Assembly: GCF_029844725.1 (NCBI RefSeq)
Contig: NZ_JAOCKJ010000001.1
Location: 496,001-560,000 of the forward strand
Source of the DNA: Pantoea sp. GD03673
Lineage (GTDB): Bacteria; Pseudomonadota; Gammaproteobacteria; Enterobacterales; Enterobacteriaceae
Direction: 5' to 3'
Length of the DNA stretch: 64,000 bases
The notes under the pieces are model-generated. The model searched no databases, was not told the origin of the DNA, and saw nothing but the letters and a program-made list of their open reading frames with translations. Numbering within the stretch: the first letter of the stretch is position 1; every line of letters starts with the position of its first letter. Positions 55,280-63,778 of this stretch are shown in pieces. The translations under genes were made by a program, and so were the position numbers.

Positions 55280-55954
55280 TTAATCCATATATTTGAAATG
55301 CGATATCGTCCAGTCTGATTCACGCACCACAACTTCGAGGGTGTATTCTTTGTATTCATACTCTAATGTTTGCTTATTAAAGCGTAACTTGAACATTCTG
55401 GTCTCATATCTGAACATGCCCTCACCTTTACGGGGGTCAGCCATTCTCTTGCCATAGCGAATGGCCCGCTCCTGAATTTGCAGAGGGACATAGCGACCCG
55501 GTTCATACATGTGTTTTGCAGCAGCCTCAGTCATTTTAAGGTTACGTGCATGCAGCCCGACTTTAAGTCTGCTGCGCAGAAAGGATATTGTAGACTGACT
55601 GAGCTTCGCATTAATAGCAGCACGCGCCCCTGATTCAAACAGCACCCGTCCTGTACGAACGATACGAAAAATACCCAGGCCAAACAGGGCAATATCCGTG
55701 GGATCAATCAGTGGTGTTTCAAGCGGCGCTTCTTCCAGCCTGACAAAATGTCCCTGCACATCATAAATCTGCCATAAGCCCGGAGCCTGTGCCACCGTGT
55801 AACCGATACACATACCGCTGGTTTCATCTGTTATGGGCTTCGCATTTCGGGGCAAATGGCCGGGGCGAATCTCAAAAAAAACGCCCTGAGGCAATCTTGA
55901 TTCAAATGTGTAGTAACGTCCGGGATCCTGTCTTGCGGCTGTTTCTGAACTCAT
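55280..55954 (-). CDS. Putative polymorphic-toxin-like protein at the phage Z/fun position
   Basis: ATG 55954 (GAGGGATTGAGA upstream) gives 224 residues; the frame extends to 56038 without a ribosome site. No signal peptide, PAAR, RHS or VgrG part is seen. Residues about 1-100 (RYYTFESRLPQGVFFEIRPG, GYTVAQAPGLWQIYD, ETPLIDPTDIALFGLGIFRI) look like a carrier or pre-toxin domain with one hydrophobic helix. A basic linker follows. The last about 85 residues (KMTEAAAKHMYEPGRYVPLQ, AIRYGKRMADPRKGEG, EYTLEVVVRESDWTISHFKY) have the layout of a C-terminal toxin domain, with His/Arg/Asp and an aromatic ending IxHFxY as in several contact-dependent toxins. Catalytic activity is not shown. The paired downstream gene looks like its immunity protein. 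Confidence 0.6.
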   Translation of the reverse strand: MSSETAARQDPGRYYTFESRLPQGVFFEIRPGHLPRNAKPITDETSGMCIGYTVAQAPGLWQIYDVQGHFVRLEEAPLETPLIDPTDIALFGLGIFRIVRTGRVLFESGARAAINAKLSQSTISFLRSRLKVGLHARNLKMTEAAAKHMYEPGRYVPLQIQERAIRYGKRMADPRKGEGMFRYETRMFKLRFNKQTLEYEYKEYTLEVVVRESDWTISHFKYMD

Positions 55955-56117
55955 TCTCAATCCCTCGTTTATGACACTGACTGTTTTATAGTGCCACAGG
56001 AAGATAAAACGATCATTACCCGTCAGTTGCCCGTTCATCTGTCAGCAAACTGCAACCGCATGCATGGCCCCGCCTGACCTGACACCCTGAGCACACCCTC
56101 AAAACGGAGTGCATCAG

Positions 56118-56412
56118 ATGTCTGATTATCATCATGGTGTCCGCGTCGTCGAAGTCAACGACGGCACGCGCACCAATACAACCGTATCAACCGAAATCGC
56201 CGGCATGGTCTGCACCGCGCAGGATGCGGACGCGGCAACCTTCCCGCTTAATACGCCGGTACTTATTACCAATGTGCAGGCAGCTGTCGGCAAAGCAGAT
56301 AAAAAAGGCACGCTCGCCGCCGCGCTGCAGGCCATTGCCGATCAGTCAAAACCCGTGACCGTCGTTGTGCGCGTCGCTGAAGGAGCCGACGAAGCCGAAA
56401 CCACGTCCAATA
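56118..56412 (+). pseudogene. P2 gpFI-like tail sheath protein, N-terminal fragment
   Basis: About 98 codons of a roughly 390-residue sheath protein: [40 protein letters not shown] and [20 protein letters not shown]. Similarity stops after AETTSN. The ATG at 56118 follows CGGAG. The open frame runs on to 56468 only because it enters the integrase fragment out of frame. It cannot form a sheath. Confidence 0.85.
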
Positions 56413-56490
56413 TATTCCGACATCAGGGTGACGATACGTTATGCACACTTCGCGCCCGACCATCTTGAGGATGCAATTCGCTGGCATTGA
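56413..56490 (+). pseudogene. Tyrosine integrase, 3' end only
   Basis: The frame ending at TGA 56488-56490 reads [20 protein letters not shown] then IRWH. This is the C-terminal box of a tyrosine recombinase. The Tyr in RYAH is the expected DNA-attacking residue, and GHSDIRVT would precede it. Only about 25 codons survive, joined directly to the sheath gene fragment. The end of int is normally close to the attachment site, in keeping with sdsR 150 bases away. Confidence 0.8.
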
Positions 56491-56503
56491 TGGCGAAGAA
56501 AAA

Positions 56504-56558
56504 TGGCGGCAAAGTGGCGGCAAAGTGGCGGCAAAGTGGCGGCAAAGTGGCGGCACAG
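56504..56558. repeat. Five tandem copies of an 11-bp repeat
   Basis: TGGCGGCAAAG occurs four times without a gap (56504-56547), and a fifth copy has one change (TGGCGGCACAG). It lies just past the integrase stop, between int and the probable attachment site. This is where arm-type integrase-binding repeats lie, though simple slippage is also possible. It is not a CRISPR (no spacers). Confidence 0.85.
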
Positions 56559-56631
56559 AGTCCAGCAGAGTAGTACAGAAGGCAACCGGATAGGGTTTAA
56601 CTGATTGATTTTAAGATAAGTTATTGCTTTC

Positions 56632-56721
56632 AAATGCCAACTAAAAAAAGACCGAATACGATTCCTATATTCGGTCCAGGGAAATGGCTCTCAGAGAGCC
56701 GTGCGCTAAAAGTTGGCATTT
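56632..56721. repeat. 11-bp inverted repeat framing the 3' part of sdsR
   Basis: AAATGCCAACT (56632-56642) and its exact complement AGTTGGCATTT (56711-56721) are 68 bases apart. One copy is inside SdsR; the other directly follows its terminator T-run at the prophage edge. Confidence 0.7.
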
Positions 56722-56742
56722 ATGAAGGCGGTGTCGCCTTGC
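56643..56742 (-). ncRNA. sdsR: Small regulatory RNA SdsR (RyeB)
   Basis: The minus strand from 56742 aligns by eye with E. coli SdsR along its whole length. It starts GCAAGGCGA, then has ATGCCAACTTTTAGCGCACG, GGCTCTCTGAGAGCC and TTTCCCTGGACCGAATA. It ends in the terminator GACCGAATA-TAGGAATCG-TATTCGGTC plus seven T. SdsR is a sigma-S-dependent, Hfq-binding sRNA abundant in stationary phase; it represses ompD in Salmonella, mutS and tolC in E. coli. In E. coli it lies between pphA and yebY, as here, and overlaps the antisense RNA SraC (RyeA). SraC would be transcribed rightward across this region, but I cannot place its ends. Confidence 0.9.
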
Positions 56743-56744
56743 AT

Positions 56745-56755
56745 CTTAAGATTAG
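56745..56755 (-). promoter_or_regulatory. Sigma-S type -10 element of sdsR
   Basis: CTAATCTTAAG on the minus strand, ending three bases before the predicted first base of SdsR, is close to the sigma-S extended -10 (CTA..CTTAAG). This fits the known stationary-phase expression of SdsR. Confidence 0.7.
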
Positions 56756-56828
56756 AACAGTGCAGAGGAATTGCCAGCAAACGCGGGGCTCAGGGCCATA
56801 AACCGGACCAGTTTGTGATCGCAACGGC

Positions 56829-56868
56829 AAAAAAGCAGGAACCGGGCGCAGCGGGAAGCTGCACCCGG
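56829..56868 (-). terminator. Probable terminator of yebY
   Basis: CCGGGTGCAGC and GCTGCGCCCGG (56842-56868, one G-U pair) form an 11-bp stem on the minus strand. TTCCTGC then TTTTTT follow. The U-tract is seven bases from the stem, so efficiency may be reduced. It lies just past the yebY stop. Confidence 0.65.
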
Positions 56869-56873
56869 GCGGT

Positions 56874-57221
56874 TTATTTACCGCACAGCGCCTGAGTGCG
56901 CTCAACAATCGGCTGCAGGCTCATCATCTGGCCCGGATGTGCTTTATCTTCGCTCTGGATCACGCTGATCGGCTGCGCTTTCACCTGTTTGTTTTTAAAC
57001 AGCTGGTCGGCGATGTCGTTCAGCGGGTATTGCATCAGCGTGCTCGGGTTAATGGCAAACATCGCCCCATCCTTCTCGCAGGTCAGCATCACCTCTTCAC
57101 GGTTAAACGGCCACTTATCTTTACCGATCTCAAAGCGGCTGACGGTAATGATTTGTGCCGCCAGCGCCTGGCCGCATACGGATAACAACAGGATTGCGGG
57201 GATCACTTTCTTCAGCAACAT
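56874..57221 (-). CDS. yebY: DUF2511 exported protein YebY
   Basis: Periplasmic protein with a signal peptide (residues 1-20, [20 protein letters not shown], cut at ALA-AQ). The family core [42 protein letters not shown] and [10 protein letters not shown] follows. A Cys pair (LTCEKD and ALCGK) may form a disulfide. ATG 57221 (AAGGGTAGTT upstream) gives 115 residues; the open frame to 57317 lies within copD. The function is unknown. It is the last gene of a copC-copD-yebY string, so a role in copper handling is a reasonable inference. Confidence 0.9.
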   Translation of the reverse strand: MLLKKVIPAILLLSVCGQALAAQIITVSRFEIGKDKWPFNREEVMLTCEKDGAMFAINPSTLMQYPLNDIADQLFKNKQVKAQPISVIQSEDKAHPGQMMSLQPIVERTQALCGK

Positions 57222-57249
57222 AACTACCCTTTTCTCTCTTACATCACAT

Positions 57250-58125
57250 TCAGGCTGGCGACAGCGTAGCAAATACGCTGACCAGCCCAACCACGCCACA
57301 CGCCAGCAGCAGTTCAAGCTGTGTCATGCGAATAAATTTTTGCTGTGTCCCGCTGCCCGCCAGGCGGAATCGCGGCACCAGCCAGTATCGATTGATCAGC
57401 GCCACCAGCACCATCAGGGCAACCAGCAGCACTTTGCACAGCAACAATATAATGTAGCGTGAATCGTGCCACGTCAGTGGCCAGCCCGCGATCATCACGC
57501 TGTTTATTACGCCGCTCAGCAGCGTTAACGCGACCGCCAGATGACCATAGCGCGAAAACCGCATCATGGTGCGGATAGCATCGGTACGGCGATCGATCTG
57601 ACGCGCTTCACGCATCAAAAACAGCAGCGGCAGTAATCCACCTGCCCAGAACGCCGCCGCAATCAAATGTATTGCCTGGTTGATCTGCTGAAGCAGGCCG
57701 GGCCAGCCATCGCGCATCGCGGCGTGACCAATCAGGGCCATGCAGCCCAGTTGCAGCACGCCAGCCAGCAGTAACGCCTGCTGACGCAGCTGCCCGGTCA
57801 GCCACAACGCGGCAATAGCCCCTGCGCTAAACACGATTTCCCACTGCCACACCGCACCAAAATGCGTGCCCAGCACCGCCAGCCAGATATCAGCATCGGC
57901 CAGATTTGTGCTGTCGCCGCTCATCAACACATTCTGGCAGGCAAGCATTGCCAAAGCACTCAGCAGCGCCAGCCAGGCGCTCCCCTTCACCAGCGGGTTT
58001 AATCGTCGCGCCAGCAGGGGGCGATAACGTCTGGGTGCCAGCAGCGCACTGTAACAGGCGCTGCCGGTCAGCAACATCACGGCGGCGAAATGAAGTGCGC
58101 GCAGCAGGAACCAGAGGCTGGTCAC
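57250..58125 (-). CDS. yebZ: Copper resistance membrane protein CopD (YebZ)
   Basis: A 291-residue inner-membrane protein with about eight helices, of the CopD family. It takes part in copper uptake or homeostasis with the periplasmic CopC. Conserved features include [20 protein letters not shown] at the N-terminus, [11 protein letters not shown], and [16 protein letters not shown], with His residues in helices as likely metal ligands. The start is a GTG at 58125, two bases past the copC stop (58130), so the two are coupled. Confidence 0.9.
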   Translation of the reverse strand: MTSLWFLLRALHFAAVMLLTGSACYSALLAPRRYRPLLARRLNPLVKGSAWLALLSALAMLACQNVLMSGDSTNLADADIWLAVLGTHFGAVWQWEIVFSAGAIAALWLTGQLRQQALLLAGVLQLGCMALIGHAAMRDGWPGLLQQINQAIHLIAAAFWAGGLLPLLFLMREARQIDRRTDAIRTMMRFSRYGHLAVALTLLSGVINSVMIAGWPLTWHDSRYIILLLCKVLLVALMVLVALINRYWLVPRFRLAGSGTQQKFIRMTQLELLLACGVVGLVSVFATLSPA

Positions 58126-58129
58126 AGGA

Positions 58130-58507
58130 TTACTTCACGCTAAAGCGATAGCGTCCTGCGGTTTTATGTCCATCCACAGACAGTACATGCCAGTTAACCT
58201 CGTAACGCCCCGCTTTTAGCGGCTGAGCCAGGCCGACAATCAGACGGTTTTTCTGGTCAGACTCAACGCGGGGTTTCGCAGTCGTGACAGGCTTACGGGC
58301 GCTATCCAGCAGTGTCACGCCGCTGAAGGCCGCCTCAATATCTTCACTGAAGTTCAGCGTCAGCGTATCGGGGGATGTCGTGACCTGCGCCTTGGCTGCA
58401 GGCAGGGAAGACTCAAGATGTGCATGGGCTACCGCCAGCGAGCTGAATGCCATCAGACCGGCTGTCGCCAGTGCAATAACCACGCGGGAAAGCTGTTTTT
58501 TCTGCAT
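58130..58507 (-). CDS. yobA: Copper-binding periplasmic protein CopC (YobA)
   Basis: A 125-residue protein with a signal peptide (about residues 1-28, [10 protein letters not shown]). The mature form begins with His ([13 protein letters not shown]). The conserved Cu(II) site of CopC proteins (N-terminal His1, a later Asp and the His in [16 protein letters not shown]) is complete. The Met-rich Cu(I) site of plasmid CopC is missing, as is usual in YobA. It is followed by copD. The ATG has AAAGGATGATCTT upstream. Confidence 0.92.
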   Translation of the reverse strand: MQKKQLSRVVIALATAGLMAFSSLAVAHAHLESSLPAAKAQVTTSPDTLTLNFSEDIEAAFSGVTLLDSARKPVTTAKPRVESDQKNRLIVGLAQPLKAGRYEVNWHVLSVDGHKTAGRYRFSVK

Positions 58508-58657
58508 AAGATCATCCTTTTAACCGCCGCCAGGGCGATAAACGTGGCAAAAGGATACGCTGCTGTATTTGCACTGTCGAGGCCAGCGATGCGATCCTTA
58601 TCCTTGATTCAGACCGCCGAAAACATTACTTTTGCCCGCTATCGTCAGGAGAAAATT

Positions 58658-58891
58658 ATGAGCCATAACCTTGCCCAGCTGTCCGCAGAAGAAAAAGACA
58701 AGATCAATGTCGATTTAGCGGCAGCGGGCGTGGCGTTCAAAGAGCGCTATAACATGCCGGTCGTCGCTGAGATGGTGGCGCAGGAGCAGCCGGAAGCGCT
58801 GCGAGACTGGTTTCGTCAGCGTCTGATGCAATACCGCCAGGCGTCACTCAGCCTGTCTCGCCTTCCTTATGAACCGAAGATGAAGCAATGA
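58658..58891 (+). CDS. holE: DNA polymerase III theta subunit
   Basis: A 77-residue helical protein that binds the epsilon proofreading subunit in the polymerase III core and stabilises it. The sequence is close to E. coli Hol[36 protein letters not shown] and [14 protein letters not shown], ending LPYEPK. ATG follows CAGGAGAAAATT. It overlaps exoX by four bases; yobB, which separates them in E. coli, is absent. The pairing with an exonuclease is suggestive. Confidence 0.95.
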   Translation: MSHNLAQLSAEEKDKINVDLAAAGVAFKERYNMPVVAEMVAQEQPEALRDWFRQRLMQYRQASLSLSRLPYEPKMKQ

Positions 58892-59559
58892 TGTTCCGCG
58901 TGATTGATACCGAAACCTGCGGGCTGCAGGGTGGCGTAGTTGAAGTTGCATCCGTGGATGTGATCGACGGTAAAATTGTTAATCCGATGAGTGACCTCAT
59001 CCTGCCCGACCGCCCTATCAGCCGTCAGGCGATGGCGGTGCATCGCATCACCGAAGCGATGGTCATCGGTAAACCGACCATTGAAGAGGCGATTCCGCGC
59101 TATTACGGCAGTGCTTTTTACGTGGCGCACAACGCCAGCTTTGATCGCCGGATGCTGCCGGAGATGTACGGTGAATGGATCTGCACCATGCAGCTGGCGC
59201 GTCAGCTCTGGCCGGGCATTAAATATGGCAATCAGGCACTGCGCCATTCGCTTAAGCTGGATGTGACGCCACCTGCGGATCTGCATGCGCACCGTGCGCT
59301 CTATGACTGCTATGTCACAGCAGCGCTGCTGATCCGTATTATGGAGACCTCCGGCTGGGGTGCCTCCGACATGATTGTACGTTCCCAACCGGCGGCCCAG
59401 CGCGACGACATTCTGCCGTTCGGCAAATACCGTGGCCAGGCGATTGCAGTGATTGCGAAGAAAGATCCCGGCTACCTGAAGTGGGTGCTGAAGAATGTCA
59501 GCGATCTGCGCCCGCCATTGCGGCAGGCGCTGAATAAATACCTGTCAGGGTCTCAGTAA
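58888..59559 (+). CDS. exoX: Exodeoxyribonuclease X
   Basis: 3'-5' DEDDh exonuclease acting on single- and double-stranded DNA in mismatch repair and UV repair. The first motif is [12 protein letters not shown] near residue 8, the second [11 protein letters not shown], and the third [11 protein letters not shown] with the DEDDh His. A C-terminal extension ([20 protein letters not shown]) is the small ExoX-associated domain. Two ATG codons are adjacent (58888 and 58891). It has 223 residues, with 220 in E. coli. It overlaps convergent ptrB by 7 bases. Confidence 0.95.
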   Translation: MMFRVIDTETCGLQGGVVEVASVDVIDGKIVNPMSDLILPDRPISRQAMAVHRITEAMVIGKPTIEEAIPRYYGSAFYVAHNASFDRRMLPEMYGEWICTMQLARQLWPGIKYGNQALRHSLKLDVTPPADLHAHRALYDCYVTAALLIRIMETSGWGASDMIVRSQPAAQRDDILPFGKYRGQAIAVIAKKDPGYLKWVLKNVSDLRPPLRQALNKYLSGSQ

Positions 59560-61616
59560 TCCTGCGCTGGCGGCAGGGTTCCCTGCGCCAGTCCGATCAG
59601 GAAGGTATACTCCATCGCGATGCCCTCGTAGGCTTTGTAGCGCCCTGACTTGCCGCCGTGACCGGAATCCATATCAGTGCAGAGCAGCAGCAGGTTGTTA
59701 TCGGTTTTCATCGATCTGAGCTTCGCCACCCACTTGGCCGGTTCCCAGTATTGCACCTGCGAATCGTGCAGGCCGGTGGTAACCAGCAGGTGGGGATAGG
59801 CTTTCGCCTCGATGTTGTCATAGGGGCTGTACTGCCGGATATAGCGGTAATATTCGGGATCATTGGGATTGCCCCACTCGTCATACTCGCCCGTGGTGAG
59901 CGGAATCGACTCATCCAGCATCGTGGTCACGACATCCACAAACGGTACCTGAGCCACCACGCCGTGAAATCGCTGAGGAGCAAGATTAATGACCCCGCCC
60001 ATGAGCAGGCCGCCTGCACTGCCGCCCATCGCATAGAGCCGTTCCGGGTGGCCAATGCCGCGCGCCACCAGCGCCTCTGTCACTTCAATAAAATCGGTGA
60101 GGCTGTTCATTTTGTTGAGCAGTCGGCCGCCGTCATACCATTGCTGACCCAACTCCCCCCCGCCGCGCACCTGTATCAGCGCATAAACAAAGCCACGATC
60201 CAGCAGACTAAGGCGGCTGACGCTGAAATCGGCATCCATGCTGCTGCCATAAGCGCCGTAGCCATAAACCAGCATCGGGTTCTGACCGGGCTGATAGTGT
60301 GCGCGGTGATAGACCAGTGATACCGGCACTTCGGTCCCATCGCTGGCTTTGATCCAGTGATGTTCGCTTTTGTAATCTTCGGCGTTAAACCCTTTCACCG
60401 CACTCTGCTTCAGGATACGCCGTTCACCGGTATCCATATCCAGTTCAAACAGCGTGGTCGGCGTCGTCATCGACGAATAGCCGTAGCGCAGTTTGCTGGT
60501 GCGCGGCGATGGATTATAGGCGAGCCAGGTCACATAGGTCGGGTCATCGAAGGCGATGCCGCTGGTTTCGCCGCTGGCCCAGTTAATCTGACGCAGGCTG
60601 GTTAAGCCGCGCTGACGCTCTTCAACGACCAGCCAGTCGCGGAACAGCTGGAAATCTTCCATCACCACCTGTTCCCGGGCCGGGATCAGCGTCTCCCAGC
60701 GTGACTCATCCAGATAGCGCGTGCGGTAGAGTCCGAAGTTTTTACCTTCCCGATTGGAGCGAATGAAAAACTGATGATCGTAATGGTCAATGCTGTATTC
60801 ATGATCGCGACGGCGCGGCAGAAAGACATGCGGCTGCGCGTCAGGGAAATTCGCATCAATCAGCTGAATTTCGCTGGTGTTGGTGCTGTAAAGCGCAATC
60901 ATGATGAACTGTTTGGAGGTCGTCTTATGCACGCTGAGATGATAGGTGTCATCCTGCTCTTCGTAGACCAGCTGATCATCAGACTGCGGCGTGCCCAGCT
61001 CGTGTCGCCACACCTGATAAGAGAGCAGCGTCTGCGGGTGTTTCCGCACATAGTAGACAGTGCGGGAGTCGTTGCCCCAGGCGAAGCTGGATGAGGCATT
61101 ACTCAGCACTTCAGGATACCAGCTGCCACTCTCCAGGTTGCGGAATCGGATGCCATACTGGCGTCGCGACAGGAAATCTTCGGCCAGCGCCATCACCCTG
61201 TTATCCGGGCTGATATGCAGCGCGCCCATCGTGTAGAAATCGCTGTGTGACGCACGCTGGTTGGCATCCAGCAGCAGACTCCACTCCTCTGACTCCTCAC
61301 TGGAGGCAGGCTGACGGTAATAAGCCGGATATTCATTACCGCTCTGGAAGCGGCTCTGATAGCGGTAGCCGTTTTTCACATAGGGTACGGAGTGATCTTC
61401 CGGCGGCAGCCGATCGATAATCTCTTTTAATACCCGGTCCTGCAGCGCCTGCTGCGTTGACATGATTTTTTTGCCGTAATTGTTTTCGGCACGCAGGTAA
61501 TCAAGAACGTCGCTGTTTTCGCGTTTGTCGTCGCGCAGCCAGTAATAGTCGTCAACGCGCGTCTCGCTGTGCAGCGTCATCTCATGGGGAATTCTTTTTG
61601 CGATGGGTGCTTTCAT
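59553..61616 (-). CDS. ptrB: Oligopeptidase B (protease II)
   Basis: Cytoplasmic serine peptidase of the prolyl oligopeptidase family that cleaves after Lys and Arg in short peptides. A seven-blade propeller (about residues 75-400) caps the C-terminal alpha/beta hydrolase. The catalytic Ser is in [13 protein letters not shown] (about 530). The Asp is in [14 protein letters not shown], the His in [12 protein letters not shown]. It has 687 residues, like E. coli. The start has GGAGACGGATGG upstream. Confidence 0.96.
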   Translation of the reverse strand: MKAPIAKRIPHEMTLHSETRVDDYYWLRDDKRENSDVLDYLRAENNYGKKIMSTQQALQDRVLKEIIDRLPPEDHSVPYVKNGYRYQSRFQSGNEYPAYYRQPASSEESEEWSLLLDANQRASHSDFYTMGALHISPDNRVMALAEDFLSRRQYGIRFRNLESGSWYPEVLSNASSSFAWGNDSRTVYYVRKHPQTLLSYQVWRHELGTPQSDDQLVYEEQDDTYHLSVHKTTSKQFIMIALYSTNTSEIQLIDANFPDAQPHVFLPRRRDHEYSIDHYDHQFFIRSNREGKNFGLYRTRYLDESRWETLIPAREQVVMEDFQLFRDWLVVEERQRGLTSLRQINWASGETSGIAFDDPTYVTWLAYNPSPRTSKLRYGYSSMTTPTTLFELDMDTGERRILKQSAVKGFNAEDYKSEHHWIKASDGTEVPVSLVYHRAHYQPGQNPMLVYGYGAYGSSMDADFSVSRLSLLDRGFVYALIQVRGGGELGQQWYDGGRLLNKMNSLTDFIEVTEALVARGIGHPERLYAMGGSAGGLLMGGVINLAPQRFHGVVAQVPFVDVVTTMLDESIPLTTGEYDEWGNPNDPEYYRYIRQYSPYDNIEAKAYPHLLVTTGLHDSQVQYWEPAKWVAKLRSMKTDNNLLLLCTDMDSGHGGKSGRYKAYEGIAMEYTFLIGLAQGTLPPAQDY

Positions 61617-61742
61617 CCATCCGTCTCCGTGAACGTAATGATCTGTAAGCGTAACACTTCAGCAGCCGGAAGCCAGGTATGACGAGAGAAGAGGCCGCTG
61701 ACAGGTGACATGCTGTGACCTGTCAGCGAAGTACTTAACGGA

Positions 61743-62402
61743 TTAACTGGCGGGCAGACGGGCTTTTTCAGTCTCCAGATCCTGCCGGATGCCGTCGCGG
61801 ACATCCTGCGGAATTTTCAGCGCGTCGCCCAGCGCAGAAAGATAGCTGCGTTCCATGAAGTGATCGACATCGATAGCGGCACAGCTCAGGAAATAGAGCT
61901 CCAGCGCCTCTTCTTCATTTTTCACATCGGCGGCCAGCCACTGCGGATCCAGCGGGCGATTCATCGCTTTCTGAATCAGCTGCTCAGCATCCTGACCGTA
62001 ACCGGACTGATGAATATTCTGCTCAATGGCTGCCCGTTCCTGGTCGTCGATGTGCCCGTCGCTTTTGGCGGCAAACACCAGCGCTGTCACCAGACGTTCG
62101 GCGCGCATGTCGATGGGCGTCTGCGCCACGCCAAAGTCAGGTTCATTCTGATGCGCTTCACTGACCCGCTGCTTATATTTGTTCCACAGCACCGCACCTG
62201 CGGCCGCACCGCCGCCAATAATCAGCGCTTTGCCGCCATATTTTGTCAGCAGTTTGCGCGACGACTTACTGGAGACAAGCATTGCGGCCAGGCCGCCCAG
62301 CGCACCGGGAGCCAGCATGTCACTCAGACCACCGCCCGATTTGCCTTCACCGCCCTTCTTTGCCAGCACCGACTGAATCTGTTGCAACCAGTTATTCATC
62401 AT
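61743..62402 (-). CDS. yebE: DUF533/TerB-like inner-membrane protein YebE
   Basis: A 219-residue protein. The N-terminal part, [20 protein letters not shown], leads to a Gly/Ala-rich hydrophobic region (about residues 30-45 and 55-75, [15 protein letters not shown]) that anchors it. A C-terminal helical TerB-like domain follows ([20 protein letters not shown], then [12 protein letters not shown]). In E. coli it is a Cpx/Rpo-E-type envelope stress gene of unknown function. AGGAGTGA precedes the start. yebF and yebG, next in E. coli, are absent between it and purT. Confidence 0.9.
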   Translation of the reverse strand: MMNNWLQQIQSVLAKKGGEGKSGGGLSDMLAPGALGGLAAMLVSSKSSRKLLTKYGGKALIIGGGAAAGAVLWNKYKQRVSEAHQNEPDFGVAQTPIDMRAERLVTALVFAAKSDGHIDDQERAAIEQNIHQSGYGQDAEQLIQKAMNRPLDPQWLAADVKNEEEALELYFLSCAAIDVDHFMERSYLSALGDALKIPQDVRDGIRQDLETEKARLPAS

Positions 62403-62511
62403 TCACTCCTTTCAGGATGTCAGCCCGCTATCCTGACGAAAAGGATGTCAGGAAACGTCAGAGCGGGAAAAGTAATTCAAAAAGACCTGTCAGCGGGACG
62501 AAAGATGAGAA

Positions 62512-62527
62512 CGCAAACGTTTTCGTT
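62512..62527. promoter_or_regulatory. PurR operator of purT
   Basis: ACGCAAACGTTTTCGT is a perfect match to the PurR consensus (ACGCAAACGTTTTCNT). It lies 38 bases before the purT start, so it would overlap the promoter and mediate repression with hypoxanthine or guanine. Confidence 0.9.
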
Positions 62528-62565
62528 TATACTTGCGCGCGAATTTTGACTGCTTAGGTGAATGT

Positions 62566-63744
62566 ATGACGACTCTCGGAACAGCGCTGCGCCCGGCGGC
62601 GACGCGCGTGATGCTATTGGGTTCAGGTGAACTGGGTAAAGAGGTGGCGCTGGAGTGTCAGCGTCTGGGTGTGGAAGTGATCGCGGTGGATCGTTACGCC
62701 GATGCCCCGGCGATGCATGTTGCCCATCGCAGCCATGTGATCAACATGCTGGATGGCGCAGCACTGGCGGCACTGATTGCCGAAGAGAAACCTGACTTTG
62801 TGGTGCCGGAAATCGAAGCCATCGCCACCGATACGCTGGTTGAGCTGGAGCAGCAGGGCCAGCGCGTGGTTCCGACCGCCCGTGCCGCGCGGCTGACCAT
62901 GAATCGCGAAGGCATTCGCCGCCTGGCGGCTGAAGAGCTGTCGCTACCCACTTCCCCTTATCGCTTTGCCGACAGCAAGGTGCGCTTTGATGAGGCCGCG
63001 GCCGGGATCGGTTTCCCCTGCATTGTAAAGCCGGTAATGAGTTCATCCGGTAAAGGTCAGAGCTTTATCCGCGACGCCAGCCAGCTTGATAAAGCCTGGG
63101 ACTATGCCCAACAGGGTGGCCGCGCCGGTGCCGGTCGCGTCATCGTCGAAGGCGTTGTTAACTTCGATTTTGAAATCACCCTGCTGACCATAAGCGCAGT
63201 CGATGGTATTCACTTCTGTGCGCCGATTGGTCACCGTCAGGAGGATGGCGATTACCGGGAATCCTGGCAGCCACAGCAGATGAGCGCCGTCGCACTGCAG
63301 CGGGCACAGGATGTTGCTGCACAGGTTGTGAAGGCGCTGGGCGGCTATGGCCTGTTCGGCGTTGAGCTGTTTGTCTGCGGTGATGACGTTGTGTTCAGTG
63401 AAGTGTCGCCGCGTCCTCACGACACCGGCATGGTGACGCTGATTTCGCAGGATCTGTCAGAGTTTGCACTGCACGTGCGGGCGTTTCTGGGTCTGCCGAT
63501 TGGCGGGATCCGGCAGTATGGTCCGTCGGCGTCAGCCGTTATCCTGCCACAGCTGGACAGCCAGAATGTGCAGTTTGTGAATGTTGAAGCCGCGCTGGGT
63601 GCAGGGCTGCAACTGCGACTGTTTGGCAAGCCGGAGATTAGCGGACAGCGCCGTCTGGGCGTCGCGCTGGCCAGTGGTGACACCACCACTCAGGCGATTG
63701 CGCGTGCCGTTGCCAGCGCAGCAGCCGTTACCGTTCAGGGGTAA
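62566..63744 (+). CDS. purT: Formate-dependent phosphoribosylglycinamide formyltransferase 2
   Basis: ATP-grasp enzyme that formylates GAR with formate and ATP in purine synthesis, bypassing folate-dependent PurN. The N-terminal substrate domain has [20 protein letters not shown] and [13 protein letters not shown]. The ATP-grasp part has [30 protein letters not shown] and [18 protein letters not shown]. The ATG at 62566 (TAGGTGAATGT upstream) gives 392 residues, the same as E. coli; the frame opens 11 codons earlier inside the promoter. Controlled by the PurR box upstream. Confidence 0.97.
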   Translation: MTTLGTALRPAATRVMLLGSGELGKEVALECQRLGVEVIAVDRYADAPAMHVAHRSHVINMLDGAALAALIAEEKPDFVVPEIEAIATDTLVELEQQGQRVVPTARAARLTMNREGIRRLAAEELSLPTSPYRFADSKVRFDEAAAGIGFPCIVKPVMSSSGKGQSFIRDASQLDKAWDYAQQGGRAGAGRVIVEGVVNFDFEITLLTISAVDGIHFCAPIGHRQEDGDYRESWQPQQMSAVALQRAQDVAAQVVKALGGYGLFGVELFVCGDDVVFSEVSPRPHDTGMVTLISQDLSEFALHVRAFLGLPIGGIRQYGPSASAVILPQLDSQNVQFVNVEAALGAGLQLRLFGKPEISGQRRLGVALASGDTTTQAIARAVASAAAVTVQG

Positions 63745-63778
63745 ACGTGTGCGGTGAGCAGACGCTCACCGCCATCAC

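Larger units (their letters stand above)
50064..56490. mobile_element. Decayed P2-like prophage remnant with two cargo units
   Basis: Tail-module genes occur in P2 order, all rightward: R (fragment), S, V (fragment), J, I, H, G, FI (fragment), then the 3' end of an integrase. Capsid, lysis, replication, W, FII, E, T, U, D and most of int are gone. Three gene frames are shifted, one has two nonsense codons, and two deletions fuse V to J and FI to int, so it cannot make particles. Three leftward genes (50787-51401, 54822-55262, 55280-55954) sit at gaps between late operons, the usual places for lysogenic-conversion cargo. The right end abuts sdsR. In P2 int lies at the other end from FI and points away from it, so the int piece may come from a rearrangement or a second element at the same site. 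Confidence 0.88.

Noticed and set aside
56504-56558. CRISPR array
   Set aside because: Repeats are 11 bp and directly abutting with no spacers, and no cas genes are near.
63751-63772. Terminator between purT and eda
   Set aside because: GCGGTGAG/CTCACCGC makes a good stem, but there is no U-tract on either strand; noted in the eda entry only.
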